A DNA stretch of 64,000 nucleotides. Origin: Flavobacteriales bacterium. GTDB lineage: Bacteria > Bacteroidota > Bacteroidia > Flavobacteriales_F > PHOS-HE28. Shown here in pieces: positions 18,397-27,091 of the stretch (the stretch's first letter is position 1; each line of letters starts with the position of its first letter). Location: the NCBI GenBank assembly GCA_023382455.1, contig JAHDVX010000019.1:1-64000 (forward strand). The letters run 5' to 3'. The notes beneath the pieces were generated by a model that was not told the DNA's origin, made no database searches, and saw nothing but the letters and a program-made list of their open reading frames with translations. The position numbers and the translations under genes are program-made.

Positions 18397-18897
18397 CTAC
18401 CGCTGCAGCACGCGCAGGGTGAAGGAGTGCTTGTGGCGGTCGTCCGCCTTGTGCTTCTCGCTCCACACTTCCTTCCATTCCTTGCCGATGGTGGGGAAGA
18501 AGGCATCTCCTTCGGGCTTGGCATGCACCGTGGTGATGTAGAGCCTATTGACGATGCCGGCCTCGATGGCCTCGGTGTAAAGCTGGGCACCGCCAATGAT
18601 GAAGATCTCCTTGGTCTCTTCGGCCTTGGCCTTTTCCAATGCATCGGCCAGGGAGTGGCAGACCACGGCCCCGGGGGCCACGTAGTTCTTGTCGCGGGTC
18701 ACCACGATATTGAGGCGGTCCCGCAAGGGGCGGAATTGCGGAGGGATGCTTTCGTAGCTCTTCCGGCCACTGATCACCGGGTGGTTCAGCGTGGTGCGCT
18801 GGAAGAACTTCATGTCGTCCGGCAGGCTCCATGGGAGTCCGCCCTCCTTGCCGATGACGCCGTTCTCGGCCACGGCTGCGATGGCACTGATGATCAT
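18397..18897 (-). CDS. folA: Dihydrofolate reductase
   Basis: 166 aa, normal length. It reduces dihydrofolate to tetrahydrofolate with NADPH. Visible hallmarks are the N-terminal [23 protein letters not shown] strand and Met20-type loop, the active-site acidic residue Asp28 in LPDDMKFF, the NADPH-binding GRKSYESIP segment and the IIGGAQLY glycine motif. The start codon overlaps the thyA stop by 4 bp (18894-18897), so the enzyme that regenerates tetrahydrofolate is translationally coupled to the one that oxidises it, a common pairing. Confidence 0.97.
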   Translation of the reverse strand: MIISAIAAVAENGVIGKEGGLPWSLPDDMKFFQRTTLNHPVISGRKSYESIPPQFRPLRDRLNIVVTRDKNYVAPGAVVCHSLADALEKAKAEETKEIFIIGGAQLYTEAIEAGIVNRLYITTVHAKPEGDAFFPTIGKEWKEVWSEKHKADDRHKHSFTLRVLQR

Positions 18898-19688
18898 ACC
18901 GATACGGAGGCTTTGATGTGCGGGTGCGGATCGTAGTTCAGCAGTTCGAAGTCTTCGAACTGGAAGGCAAAGATGTCCTTCACCGCAGGATTGATCTTCA
19001 ACGTGGGCAGGGCGCGTGTTTCGCGGGTAAGCTGCAGCTCAGCCTGCTCGATGTGGTTCAGGTAGAGGTGCACATCGCCGAAGGTGTGGACGAACTCGCC
19101 CGGCTGCAGGCCGCAGACCTGTGCCACCATCAGGGTGAGCAGCGCATAGCTGGCGATGTTGAATGGCACGCCGAGGAACGTGTCCGCACTGCGCTGGTAC
19201 AGCTGGCACGAAAGCTTGCCGTCCACCACGTAGAACTGGAACAGGCAATGGCAAGGGGGCAGCGCCATGCGGTCCACATCGGCGGGGTTCCAAGCGGTGA
19301 CGATCAGGCGGCGGCTGTCCGGCTTGGTGCGGATCATGTTCACCAGGTTGGCGATCTGGTCGATGTGCCCGCCGCTGGGGGTAGGCCAGTTCCGCCATTG
19401 GTAGCCGTACACGGGGCCCAGGTCGCCGTTGGCATCGGCCCATTCGTCCCAGATGCGCACGCCGTTTTCCTTCAGGTACTTGATGTTGGTGTCGCCTTGC
19501 AGGAACCACAGCAGCTCATGCGCGATGCTCTTGAAATGCAGCTTCTTGGTGGTGAGCAGCGGGAAGCCGTCGGCCAGGTTGAAGCGCATCTGGTAGCCGA
19601 AGCAGCTCAAGGTTCCCGTTCCTGTACGGTCCTCCTTGCGGGTGCCGTTCTTCAGGATGTGGCGGAGCAGGTCGTGGTACTGTTGCAT
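18894..19688 (-). CDS. thyA: Thymidylate synthase
   Basis: 264 aa, the same length as the E. coli enzyme. It methylates dUMP to dTMP using methylene-tetrahydrofolate. The catalytic Cys146 is in [11 protein letters not shown], the folate/dUMP-binding [10 protein letters not shown] and [20 protein letters not shown] motifs are intact, and the C-terminus ends in the usual hydrophobic Val. It precedes folA with a 4-bp overlap and follows the ClC gene at 65 bp. A TAACTTCG box lies about 10 bp upstream of the ATG, so it may also have its own promoter with a very short leader. Confidence 0.98.
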   Translation of the reverse strand: MQQYHDLLRHILKNGTRKEDRTGTGTLSCFGYQMRFNLADGFPLLTTKKLHFKSIAHELLWFLQGDTNIKYLKENGVRIWDEWADANGDLGPVYGYQWRNWPTPSGGHIDQIANLVNMIRTKPDSRRLIVTAWNPADVDRMALPPCHCLFQFYVVDGKLSCQLYQRSADTFLGVPFNIASYALLTLMVAQVCGLQPGEFVHTFGDVHLYLNHIEQAELQLTRETRALPTLKINPAVKDIFAFQFEDFELLNYDPHPHIKASVSV

Positions 19689-19753
19689 GGTGGCGGTGCG
19701 AAGTTACCCTGCCGGGCGAATGGCGCGAAGTAGGCCTTTGGGACAGGACGTCA

Positions 19754-21190
19754 TCACCGGCCAGGTTCCGGCGGGGCCCCTGTCCCGGTGTCGGCCTTCC
19801 GTCTCCGGCCATTCAGTGAACTGACCAACGCATCTTTCATGCGTTCGTAGTAGGGCTTGCGGTCGATGCCGTTGGCGATCATGGAGGCGATCATGGCGGC
19901 GTACATCAGCTGGAGGATGGCGCTATGGCGGTCGGTCATTTCCAGGATGATGATGGCGCTGGTAAAGGGGGAACGGGTGATGCCGGTGAGGAAGGCGCAC
20001 ATGCCGCCCAGCACCAGGATGTTCAATTGGCCCCGGTCCACGCCGAACCAATGGCCGAAGAGCCCGCCGATGGCCGCGCCCGAGGAAAGCGCGGGGCCGA
20101 AGAGCATGCCGCCTGCGCCGCTCCCGGAGGACAGGATGGAGCCGATCAACCGGCCGGCCGCATCGCGGAGGGAGGGCACGGGGTCGGTGCCGAAGAGGTA
20201 ATGCTCCATCAGGGCCTCGCCGCTGCCGATGGCCATGGGGCCCAGCCCGTGCACCGCCCAGGCGAAACCGAAGGCACAAGCCAGCACGAACAAGGCCTGG
20301 ACCACGGGCTTGTGCAATGCCCGCCGCACCTTGTCCAGCAACAGCATGGCCTTGCCGCTCAATACGCCCATGGCCCCGGCCACTGCGCTGATCACCAGCA
20401 GCGTGTACATGAAGGACGGACCCACACGCTCCAGCTTGGGGTAGCCCAGCAGGAGGTACGGCCCCAGCAGCCATTGGGCCGTCATGCCGCTGATGATCAC
20501 CGAGCTGAGCACTGCGGTGCGGAACTTGCCGATGTGGGTGCGGCTGAGCTCCTCCATGGCGAAGACGATGCCCCCGAGCGGCGTATTGAAGGCGGCACTG
20601 AGGCCCGCGGCCCCGCCCGTCACCATCATCACGCGGCGGCTCACCTTGGGCCAGAAGGACGGCAGCAGCTTGTGCACCACGCGGTACACGCTCCCTGCCA
20701 TTTGCAGGATGGGGCCTTCACGCCCGATGGAGGCCCCGCCGAAGGCCAGGGACAGCGTGGCCCCGATGCGCACCAGGATGATCCGCACATTGAGGAAACG
20801 CCAGCTGCCGTCGTGCTTCTCCTCGTCGTTGGCCACGTCCGCCGCGGCGATCAGTTGCGGCACGCCGCTTCCACCGGCCATGGGCGCAAACCGGGTGACC
20901 AGCCACCACGATGCCAGGAACCCGGCCGGTGCGGTAAGGAAGATCAGGTCCGGGTGCGCGGTGACCAGGGCAAGGTTGCGGTGCTCCAGCCAAACGAACA
21001 GCTTGGTGAAGCCCACGGCCAGCAAGGCCGTGGCCACGGCCGCCACCTGGTAGGGCAGGGCCAGCATCCACAGGTCCTTGATCTGGTTGCCCATGGAAGA
21101 CCCTCGGAGCTTCCGGAGCATGGCGCGCACCCCCGCCTGCACCCGGATGAAGGCGCCGGTCTCCTCCTGCGATCCCTGTTCAGGCTTCAC
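19754..21190 (-). CDS. ClC-family chloride channel / H+:Cl- antiporter
   Basis: 478 aa if the GTG at 21190 is used; an ATG at 21121 would give 455 aa. A TATCCTTG box just upstream of the GTG makes the choice uncertain. It is a multi-spanning inner-membrane protein with the ClC signature motifs GGSGVPQL (selectivity filter), GREGP with gating Glu158, GGIVFAMEE and GGMLFGPALSSGAAIGG. The gating glutamate is present, compatible with a coupled antiporter, but I did not assign the proton glutamate. There is no CBS domain. It lies between the nucleoside transporter and thyA genes in the same orientation. Confidence 0.92.
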   Translation of the reverse strand: MKPEQGSQEETGAFIRVQAGVRAMLRKLRGSSMGNQIKDLWMLALPYQVAAVATALLAVGFTKLFVWLEHRNLALVTAHPDLIFLTAPAGFLASWWLVTRFAPMAGGSGVPQLIAAADVANDEEKHDGSWRFLNVRIILVRIGATLSLAFGGASIGREGPILQMAGSVYRVVHKLLPSFWPKVSRRVMMVTGGAAGLSAAFNTPLGGIVFAMEELSRTHIGKFRTAVLSSVIISGMTAQWLLGPYLLLGYPKLERVGPSFMYTLLVISAVAGAMGVLSGKAMLLLDKVRRALHKPVVQALFVLACAFGFAWAVHGLGPMAIGSGEALMEHYLFGTDPVPSLRDAAGRLIGSILSSGSGAGGMLFGPALSSGAAIGGLFGHWFGVDRGQLNILVLGGMCAFLTGITRSPFTSAIIILEMTDRHSAILQLMYAAMIASMIANGIDRKPYYERMKDALVSSLNGRRRKADTGTGAPPEPGR

Positions 21191-21286
21191 GCCGCAAGGA
21201 TAACCCCGTGGTGCTGCCGCGCCTTGGGCGGCAAGCCGCGATCTTCAACAGCGGAATGGGGAACCGTGCCGCTACCGCCCCCGCGT

Positions 21287-22549
21287 TCAATGGATGATGC
21301 CGGCCAAGGTGGCGCTCATGTAACTGGCCAAGGTGCCGCACAGCAAGGCCTTCAAGCCGAGCTTGGCCAGGTCGCTGCGCCGCTCGGGGGCCAGCTCGCC
21401 GATGCCACCGATCTGCATGCCCACGCTGGAGAAGTTGGCGAAGCCGCAGATGGCCACGGAAACGATCAGCAGGCCCTTTTCACTGGTGATGGGCACCTGC
21501 CCGCCGGTAAGGTTGCTGAAGGCCACGAATTCATTGATGGTGAGCTTCTGCCCCAGCAGCGTGGCCGTGTTGGCGATGTCGGCGGAAGGCACGCCCATGG
21601 CCCAGGCCATGGGGTAGAAGAGCTTGCCGAAGATCCAATCCAGCGAAAGGTTGAGGTCGGGGCTGAACAGGTGGCCGATGCGCACCAGCCCGAAATCCAC
21701 CAAGGCGATCAGGGCGATGAAGCCGATGAGCATGGCGATCACGTTCATGGCGATGCGCCAGCCGTCGCCCGCACCATGGCTGATGGCGTCCACCAGGTTC
21801 ACGTAGTGGCTCTTCACCTCCAGCTTCACCGTGCCCATGGTCTGGCTTTCCTCGGTCTCCGGCCATACGATCTTGCTGATCACCAAGGCGCCGGGGGCCG
21901 CCATCAAGCTGGCGGCGATCAGCTTCGGCGCCAGGTCCATGCCGGCCTGTGCGCCCATGGCCACGTACACCACCAGGATGCTCCCCGCGATGCAGGCCAG
22001 GCTGCCGGTCATGCTGGCGAGCAGTTCGCTCTTGGTCATGCCCTTCAGGTAGGGGCGGATCATCACCTGTGCCTCCACCTGGCCCACGAAGGCGCTGGCC
22101 ACGTTGCTCAGGGCCTCGGCCCCGCTCACGCGCATTACCCAGTTCATGGCCTTGGCGATTACCGACACCACGTGTTGCATGATGCCCAAGTGGTACAGGA
22201 TGGCGACGATGATGCACACCAGGATGATGGTGGCCGTGATGTTGAAGGCGAACACGAACCCGCCATTCACATAGTTGGCGATGGTGCCGTCGAACTGCTG
22301 CACGCCGATGCCGCCGTACACGAAGGATGCCCCCTTGCGGGCGAACTCCTCGATCTTCTGCATCACGTGGCCGATGCCTTGGAAGAACCGGGTGACGGGC
22401 GGGATCTTCAGCACCAGCACGGCGATGGCCAATTGCAGGGCCAGCCCGGTGCCCACCAGGCGGTAGTTGATGCGTTTGCGGTTGTTGCTGGCCAGGAAGG
22501 CGATGCCGAGAATGACGACCACTCCGATGAGTCCTTGGAATCGTTCCAT
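21287..22549 (-). CDS. nupC: NupC-type concentrative nucleoside transporter
   Basis: 420 aa from the ATG at 22549; an in-frame TTG at 22570 is less likely because family members start MERFQGL. A polytopic inner-membrane symporter of the CNT family. The GGIGVQQFDGT loop, the ANTATLLGQKLTINEFVAF segment and the GFANFSSVGMQIGGIGELAP motif carry the nucleoside and cation contacts known for the family. Position upstream of thyA and folA suggests a role in nucleoside salvage feeding thymidylate metabolism. The specific substrate is not readable. Confidence 0.94.
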   Translation of the reverse strand: MERFQGLIGVVVILGIAFLASNNRKRINYRLVGTGLALQLAIAVLVLKIPPVTRFFQGIGHVMQKIEEFARKGASFVYGGIGVQQFDGTIANYVNGGFVFAFNITATIILVCIIVAILYHLGIMQHVVSVIAKAMNWVMRVSGAEALSNVASAFVGQVEAQVMIRPYLKGMTKSELLASMTGSLACIAGSILVVYVAMGAQAGMDLAPKLIAASLMAAPGALVISKIVWPETEESQTMGTVKLEVKSHYVNLVDAISHGAGDGWRIAMNVIAMLIGFIALIALVDFGLVRIGHLFSPDLNLSLDWIFGKLFYPMAWAMGVPSADIANTATLLGQKLTINEFVAFSNLTGGQVPITSEKGLLIVSVAICGFANFSSVGMQIGGIGELAPERRSDLAKLGLKALLCGTLASYMSATLAGIIH

Positions 22550-22655
22550 GATGCCTTGAAAGGCGGTCAATGTAGGAGGATTTCGGAAATGCGGCCGCTA
22601 CCCCTTGGGCCCTGGTGGCCAGCGGGAGCATGAACACACATTGACCTTGGCCGGT

Positions 22656-23756
22656 TCAACGGGCCGCACCTTCAGGCCCCAGGCCCCGCTCATGCTTCAC
22701 CAGCGGCACCACCACATTGCGGCGCACCCACCGAGGCAGCAGGATGGCGCCGATCAGGATGTAGGGGTAGTAGCTCAGCAGCCGCCACAGCAGCGCGATG
22801 GCCGGCGCCAGCCCGGGAGCCACGTACATGCCGAGGAAGTCGTTGAAGATGAACTCGGCCAGGCCGCTACCGCCCGGCGTGGGGCTGAGCAGGACGATGA
22901 TGCCCATCACCACCTGCTTGGCGTAGATCACCAGGTCGCTGAAATTGGGGCCGTGCGGGAAGGCGTGAAGGATGCAGTTGACGATGGAGTAGCGTGCGGT
23001 CCAGCTGGCGAAGGTGGTGAGCAGGGCGGGCCACCAGTAGCCCCATCCCTGGTGCTTGAGGCCTTTGGCGGCCACGATCAGCTGGTCACCGGTGGTGACG
23101 GCCGATCGGCGCCAGCGGCGCAGCAAAGGCATGGAGAAGAAGCCCACCAGGGCCCGCTTCACGAAGACGGGATTGACGAAGAGGGCATAGGCCACAAAGA
23201 GCTTGTAGGCCAGGATGATGAAGTAGACCGCCCAGAAGGCCACGAAGATGCTCTTGCCCAGGAAGGTGCCGGTGAACTCCGTGCCTTCGAACAAGGCCGG
23301 GTAGCCGACCAGGAAATAGACCAGCGGGGCCATCACCGCCAGGAAGATGCCGTCCAGGAAGGAGGTGAAGGTGATCACGGTGATGCTGGTGCCGGTATCG
23401 ATGCCTTCGCGCGAGAGGAACCAGATCGCGAAGAAGAAGCCTCCGCCGATCATGCCGGGCGCCAGGGCGCTGGCGAATTCCCAGAGCATGATCACCACGA
23501 AGGAGCGCATCCAGGTGAGCCGCCGCCCGGTGAGGTGGCGTATGCGGATCATGTACATCCAGTCGCGCACCACCAGGCTCAGCAGCGCCATGACCATCCA
23601 GAAGGTGGTGCCCCAGGTCCATTGGACCTGTTCCAATGCGCCCAGGTCGGAGGTGCGCCAGATGAGCAGGCCCGTGATGCCCAGGCCGATCACCACGGGC
23701 ATCAGCATCTTGCCGAGGCTGAAATTCTGCAGGATGTTGGGCTCCTCCTTCACCAT
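22656..23756 (-). CDS. LPG-synthase-transmembrane-domain (flippase-like) membrane protein
   Basis: 366 aa, with about eight hydrophobic helices and no soluble aminoacyl-transferase domain. It resembles the membrane half of MprF and the UPF0104/YbhN family: the loop RDWMYMIRIRHLTGRRLTW, a SALAPGMIGGGFFFAIW helix and the late PTPGGSGLAEFIF motif fit that family. Such proteins are thought to move lipids or lipid-linked molecules across the membrane, but function here is inferred from family only. Charged short ends; the C-terminus is basic. Confidence 0.85.
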   Translation of the reverse strand: MVKEEPNILQNFSLGKMLMPVVIGLGITGLLIWRTSDLGALEQVQWTWGTTFWMVMALLSLVVRDWMYMIRIRHLTGRRLTWMRSFVVIMLWEFASALAPGMIGGGFFFAIWFLSREGIDTGTSITVITFTSFLDGIFLAVMAPLVYFLVGYPALFEGTEFTGTFLGKSIFVAFWAVYFIILAYKLFVAYALFVNPVFVKRALVGFFSMPLLRRWRRSAVTTGDQLIVAAKGLKHQGWGYWWPALLTTFASWTARYSIVNCILHAFPHGPNFSDLVIYAKQVVMGIIVLLSPTPGGSGLAEFIFNDFLGMYVAPGLAPAIALLWRLLSYYPYILIGAILLPRWVRRNVVVPLVKHERGLGPEGAAR

Positions 23757-23840
23757 GGCCGGACGATGGATGTCGGGTCGGGGAAGGATGGTGCCTGCAT
23801 GCGCTTCGGTTGAGCCTTCCTCCGGGTGAAAGGTACGCCG

Positions 23841-24431
23841 TCAGTTCGTGCCTTCGCGCCGTTTGAGCTCGTCGCGGAGCTTGCTGGCCCCTTCGTAGTC
23901 CTCGGCTTCCAAGGCTTCGTCCAGCATTTGCCGCAGTTCCTCCGGGCTGGCTGTCCGGAGGTTCTTTTTCTCCGCCGGGCCCTCCTGCTTGGTGGCCGCA
24001 GGGGGTGTTTCCTCTTCACCCTCCTCCATGCGCAGGCCGGCGGCGGCCAGGATGAACTCGAAGGTGTGGATGGGGCATTGGAAGCGCAACGCAAGCGCGA
24101 TGGCATCGCTGCTTCGTGCATCCACCTCCACCAGGTTGCCTTCCTGCTCCAACACCAGTTTGGCGTGGAAGATCCCCTCCACCAGGTCATTGATCACCAC
24201 CTCGCGCAGGTGGATACCGAACTGGTCGCAGAAATTCTTGAACAGGTCGTGTGTGAGGGGGCGTGCAGGGCGGATGTTCTCCACCTGGATGGCGATGGCC
24301 TGTGCCTCCACACCGCCGATGATGATGGGCAGGCGGCGGTCGCCATGGAGCTCGGAGAGGATCAAGGCGTAGGCCCCCGCGTGGGTATGGCTGTACGTGA
24401 TGCGCAGGAACTTCAGCTCAACTTTTTCCAT
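23841..24431 (-). CDS. Bifunctional nuclease family protein (BFN/DUF151)
   Basis: 196 aa. Residues 1-135 form the BFN domain (ALILSELHGDRRLPIIIGGVEAQAIAIQ, HDLFKNFCDQFGI, DARSSDAIALALRF). The C-terminal 40 residues (SPEELRQMLDEALEAEDYEGASKLRDELKRRE) look like a UvrB/UvrC-type helical hairpin, the usual architecture of this family in Bacteroidota. Plant and bacterial members are reported to have nuclease activity; the cellular role is unclear. It follows the etf genes, separated by a repeat-bearing gap. A TAACTTCA box lies about 20 bp before the ATG. Confidence 0.9.
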   Translation of the reverse strand: MEKVELKFLRITYSHTHAGAYALILSELHGDRRLPIIIGGVEAQAIAIQVENIRPARPLTHDLFKNFCDQFGIHLREVVINDLVEGIFHAKLVLEQEGNLVEVDARSSDAIALALRFQCPIHTFEFILAAAGLRMEEGEEETPPAATKQEGPAEKKNLRTASPEELRQMLDEALEAEDYEGASKLRDELKRREGTN

Positions 24432-24480
24432 CTGCTCGTGCCGGGGCGGTGAAGTTAAGCGAAGCGGGGCTTTGGGATTT

Positions 24481-24591
24481 AGTTGTCAGTGGTCGGTTGT
24501 CCGGCTGCAATGGATCGCGCAGCAGGCATCACGGCCAATCCTGACAACCGACAACTGACAACCGACAACTGACAACTGACAACTGACAACT
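24481..24591. repeat. Inverted array of 7-bp repeats (GACAACY)
   Basis: Seven perfect tandem units of GACAACT/GACAACC fill 24543-24591 and end within the etfA stop codon. Three units in reverse orientation (one degenerate) lie at 24481-24501, so the arms can pair as a stem of about 21 bp with a loop of about 41 bases. It sits in the 158-bp gap between etfA and the nuclease gene. It has no CRISPR-like spacers. Confidence 0.9.
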
Positions 24592-25537
24592 ACCTCTCCG
24601 CGTTCAGCTTTTTCGCGGCCTCGATCAACTGCGGCAACACCTGGAAGGCATCGCCCACGATGCCGTAGTCGGCCGCCTTGAAGAACGGAGCCTCGGGGTC
24701 GTTGTTGATCACCACGATCACCTTGCTGCCGTTCACGCCGGCCAGATGCTGGATGGCACCGCTGATGCCGATGGCGATGTACAGGTTGGGGCGGATGGCC
24801 AGGCCGGTCTGGCCCACATGCTCGTGGTGCGGACGCCAATGCATGTCCGCCACGGGGCGGCTGCAGGCCGTGGCCGCGTGCAATTCCTTGGCCAACTCCT
24901 CCACCAGGCCCCAGTTCTCCGGGCCCTTCATGCCGCGTCCGGCACTCACCACCACTTCGGCTTCCGGCAGGGGGACGCCTTCGCCGGCCTTGCGCACTTC
25001 CTTCACGATCACCTTGGCGGCACCGGCGTCGCCGGCATATTCCTCCACCGTGGCCGTGCCTTGCGCAGCCTCCACGGACATGCTGTTGGGCAGCAGGCTC
25101 ACCACCTTCACGGGCGTCTTCAGCTCCACCCAGGCCTGGGCCTTGCCGCTGAACACATTGCGCTTGATCAGGCCTTGTTCGTTGGGCAGCGTGGTGGCGC
25201 CGGCCACCTCACCGGCCTTCAGGCGGGCACCCACGCGCGGGGCCACGGCCTTGCCGGTATCGTCATGGCTGAAGATGATCCACTTGGCCTGCTCCTTCGT
25301 GGCCACGTCCGCTACCACCCGGGTCAATTGCTGGCTGTCGGCGTCACTGGCCGCGCGGGCCACCACCACTTTGTCCGCATCCAATGCCGCCAAGCGGTCC
25401 TGGGGGGCATCCCCGAAAGTGACCAAGGTGACGGTGCTGCCTTCCTTGGCCGCGATCTTCCGCCCGTAGGTCAGGGCTTCCAGGCTGTTCTTCGGCACCT
25501 TGGTGCCACGGGTATCCGCAAATACAACTACGCTCAT
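24590..25537 (-). CDS. etfA: Electron transfer flavoprotein subunit alpha
   Basis: 315 aa. It pairs with EtfB to carry electrons from acyl-CoA and other dehydrogenases to the respiratory chain. The C-terminal FAD-binding half is clear: VVSAGRGMKGPENW, RPVADMHWRPHHEHVGQTG, LYIAIGISGAIQHLAG and VINNDPEAPFFKAADYGIVGD. It lies 35 bp downstream of etfB on the same strand. The stop codon falls inside the last unit of the 7-bp repeat array. Confidence 0.97.
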   Translation of the reverse strand: MSVVVFADTRGTKVPKNSLEALTYGRKIAAKEGSTVTLVTFGDAPQDRLAALDADKVVVARAASDADSQQLTRVVADVATKEQAKWIIFSHDDTGKAVAPRVGARLKAGEVAGATTLPNEQGLIKRNVFSGKAQAWVELKTPVKVVSLLPNSMSVEAAQGTATVEEYAGDAGAAKVIVKEVRKAGEGVPLPEAEVVVSAGRGMKGPENWGLVEELAKELHAATACSRPVADMHWRPHHEHVGQTGLAIRPNLYIAIGISGAIQHLAGVNGSKVIVVINNDPEAPFFKAADYGIVGDAFQVLPQLIEAAKKLNAER

Positions 25538-25572
25538 CGGTTCAACTTTCAGCTTTCAACTTTCTGCGTTTC

Positions 25573-26313
25573 TCAAATGACCTTGGCTTCGGTGTGAAGC
25601 AGTTCGATCAGCTTCCCGGCCTCGTCGGCAGGGATCATCTTCACGGCCTGTTTCGGTGGCGGCAGCTCGAATCTCACCGAGGTGCTCAGCGTCTCCGCCT
25701 GCACGGCAGGCACCACTTGCAGGGGCTTGGTGCGGGCCGCCATGATGCCGCGCATGTTGGGGATGCGCTGTTCGGCCATTCCCTTGGCGCAGCTCACCAC
25801 CAGGGGCAGGGGGCATTCCACCACTTCCACATCGCCGCGCACTTCGCGCTCGGCCGTGGCCTTTCCACCGGCCACATCCAGCTTGGTGGCCAGGGAGATG
25901 AAGGGCAGGTCCAGCAGTTCGGCCACCATGGGGCCCACTTGGCTGCCGTTATGGTCGATGGTCTCCTTGCCGGCCAGCACCAGGTCGTAGCCCTTGTCCT
26001 TGGCGAAGGTGGCCACCTGCACGGCCACATCATGGCCGTCCTTGGGGTCGATATCCACGCGCACGGCATCATCGGCGCCGATGGCCAGGGCTTTGCGGAT
26101 GGTGGGCTCGGTGGCCGCGCCGCCCACGGTGATGGTGGTGACGGTTCCGCCCTGGGCCTCCTTCAGCTCGAGGGCACGCACCAAGGCATACCACTCGTCG
26201 TACGGGTTCACGATGAACTGCACGCCATTGGTGTCGTAGGCCGTACTGTCATTGGTAAAGGCGATGCGTGCCGTGGTGTCGGGCACATGGGCGATGAGCA
26301 CGAGGATCTTCAT
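25573..26313 (-). CDS. etfB: Electron transfer flavoprotein subunit beta
   Basis: 246 aa from the ATG at 26313; the nine extra codons upstream in the frame are not conserved-looking. The start MKILVLIAHVPDTTARI, the AMP/adenine-binding ADDAVRVD segment and the core block LAGKETIDHNGSQVGPMVAELLDLPFI are typical. It is the first gene of the etfBA unit, whose start region diverges from the lipoprotein gene at 26430. Confidence 0.97.
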   Translation of the reverse strand: MKILVLIAHVPDTTARIAFTNDSTAYDTNGVQFIVNPYDEWYALVRALELKEAQGGTVTTITVGGAATEPTIRKALAIGADDAVRVDIDPKDGHDVAVQVATFAKDKGYDLVLAGKETIDHNGSQVGPMVAELLDLPFISLATKLDVAGGKATAEREVRGDVEVVECPLPLVVSCAKGMAEQRIPNMRGIMAARTKPLQVVPAVQAETLSTSVRFELPPPKQAVKMIPADEAGKLIELLHTEAKVI

Positions 26314-26429
26314 GAAGTGGAAAAACGGATTGGGCGGCAAACTTACGGCTCATGGGTGCACGTGGCATGCCGAAGCAAACCCCGGCCGGGTTATTTGCGT
26401 ACGAAGGGGCCTGACCAACACTGCGTGCC

Positions 26430-26987
26430 ATGAACCGCCCCGGTCCCTGGAAGATCATCGTATGGATCCTGCCCCTGGCCTTGCTGGCCTGGGCTGGCTG
26501 TAGCAAGGAGGAGGAAGAGGAAGTGCTTCCCGAGGTCTCCTTCAGCTTCGACCTGCCGGCGCTGGCCATTGCGGTCGATTCGGCCCAAGTGGCCGCCCCT
26601 TCGGGCGTCGTCTTCGGGTTTGAAGGCAGTGCGGCGTTGGGCCAGGCCCTGACGGCCAACGGCTTCGGGACCGGCCAGCTGGTCGGGGTGGGGTTGAACA
26701 AGGCCCGCCTCTATTTTTCCGATCCGGTGGGCAGCTACTACAATGCCCTGCAGTCGGTTACGGTGCGCATGGCCGTGGGCGACGGCCAGCCTGTTACGGT
26801 GGCCAGCTTGGATTCCGTCCCCGATGGGGCCCAGGCCCTGGTGCTCGGGTTGATGGATGTGGACGTGGCGGCCATGTTGCGCAGCAACGATGCCAGGCTC
26901 GTGGTCCGCATGGAATTTGACGGGCCGGTGCCGCCGGTCACGGGGCACAGCCTGGTGCTCGGTGCCCAGGCGGTGGTGTTGCCCTGA
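26430..26987 (+). CDS. Putative small lipoprotein, unknown function
   Basis: 185 aa. An N-terminal hydrophobic segment ends in WAGC with Cys24, a lipobox with an unusual Trp at -3, followed by SKEEEEE. The mature part is a beta-rich domain of about 150 residues (LNKARLYFSDPVGSYYNALQSVTVRMAVGDGQPVTVASLDSVPDGAQALVL) with no catalytic signature that I recognise. It is divergent from etfB and 104 bp upstream of pdhB on the same strand. Cell-envelope location is inferred from the lipobox only. Confidence 0.7.
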   Translation: MNRPGPWKIIVWILPLALLAWAGCSKEEEEEVLPEVSFSFDLPALAIAVDSAQVAAPSGVVFGFEGSAALGQALTANGFGTGQLVGVGLNKARLYFSDPVGSYYNALQSVTVRMAVGDGQPVTVASLDSVPDGAQALVLGLMDVDVAAMLRSNDARLVVRMEFDGPVPPVTGHSLVLGAQAVVLP

Positions 26988-27055
26988 GGGGACGCATGCC
27001 CGATCCATCGGCTCCGTGCTTTTGCTGTGGGGGGTGGTGCGGTGCGTGGCGGGCT

Positions 27056-27063
27056 TACCTTTG
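27056..27063 (+). promoter_or_regulatory. Bacteroidota -7 element TACCTTTG (pdhB)
   Basis: An exact TAnnTTTG match 28 bp upstream of the pdhB ATG. A TTG at 27022 is too far upstream to be a well-spaced -33 element. Confidence 0.55.
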
Positions 27064-27091
27064 CGGCCATTCCACATCCTTTAATCCGACG

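Noticed and set aside
19925-22633. A 902-codon plus-strand frame across the ClC and nupC genes
   Set aside because: Low-complexity His/Gly/Asp composition and no recognisable motif; both genes on the other strand are clearly real.
24543-24591. CRISPR-like array
   Set aside because: Units are 7 bp with no spacers and no cas genes nearby; it is a simple tandem repeat.
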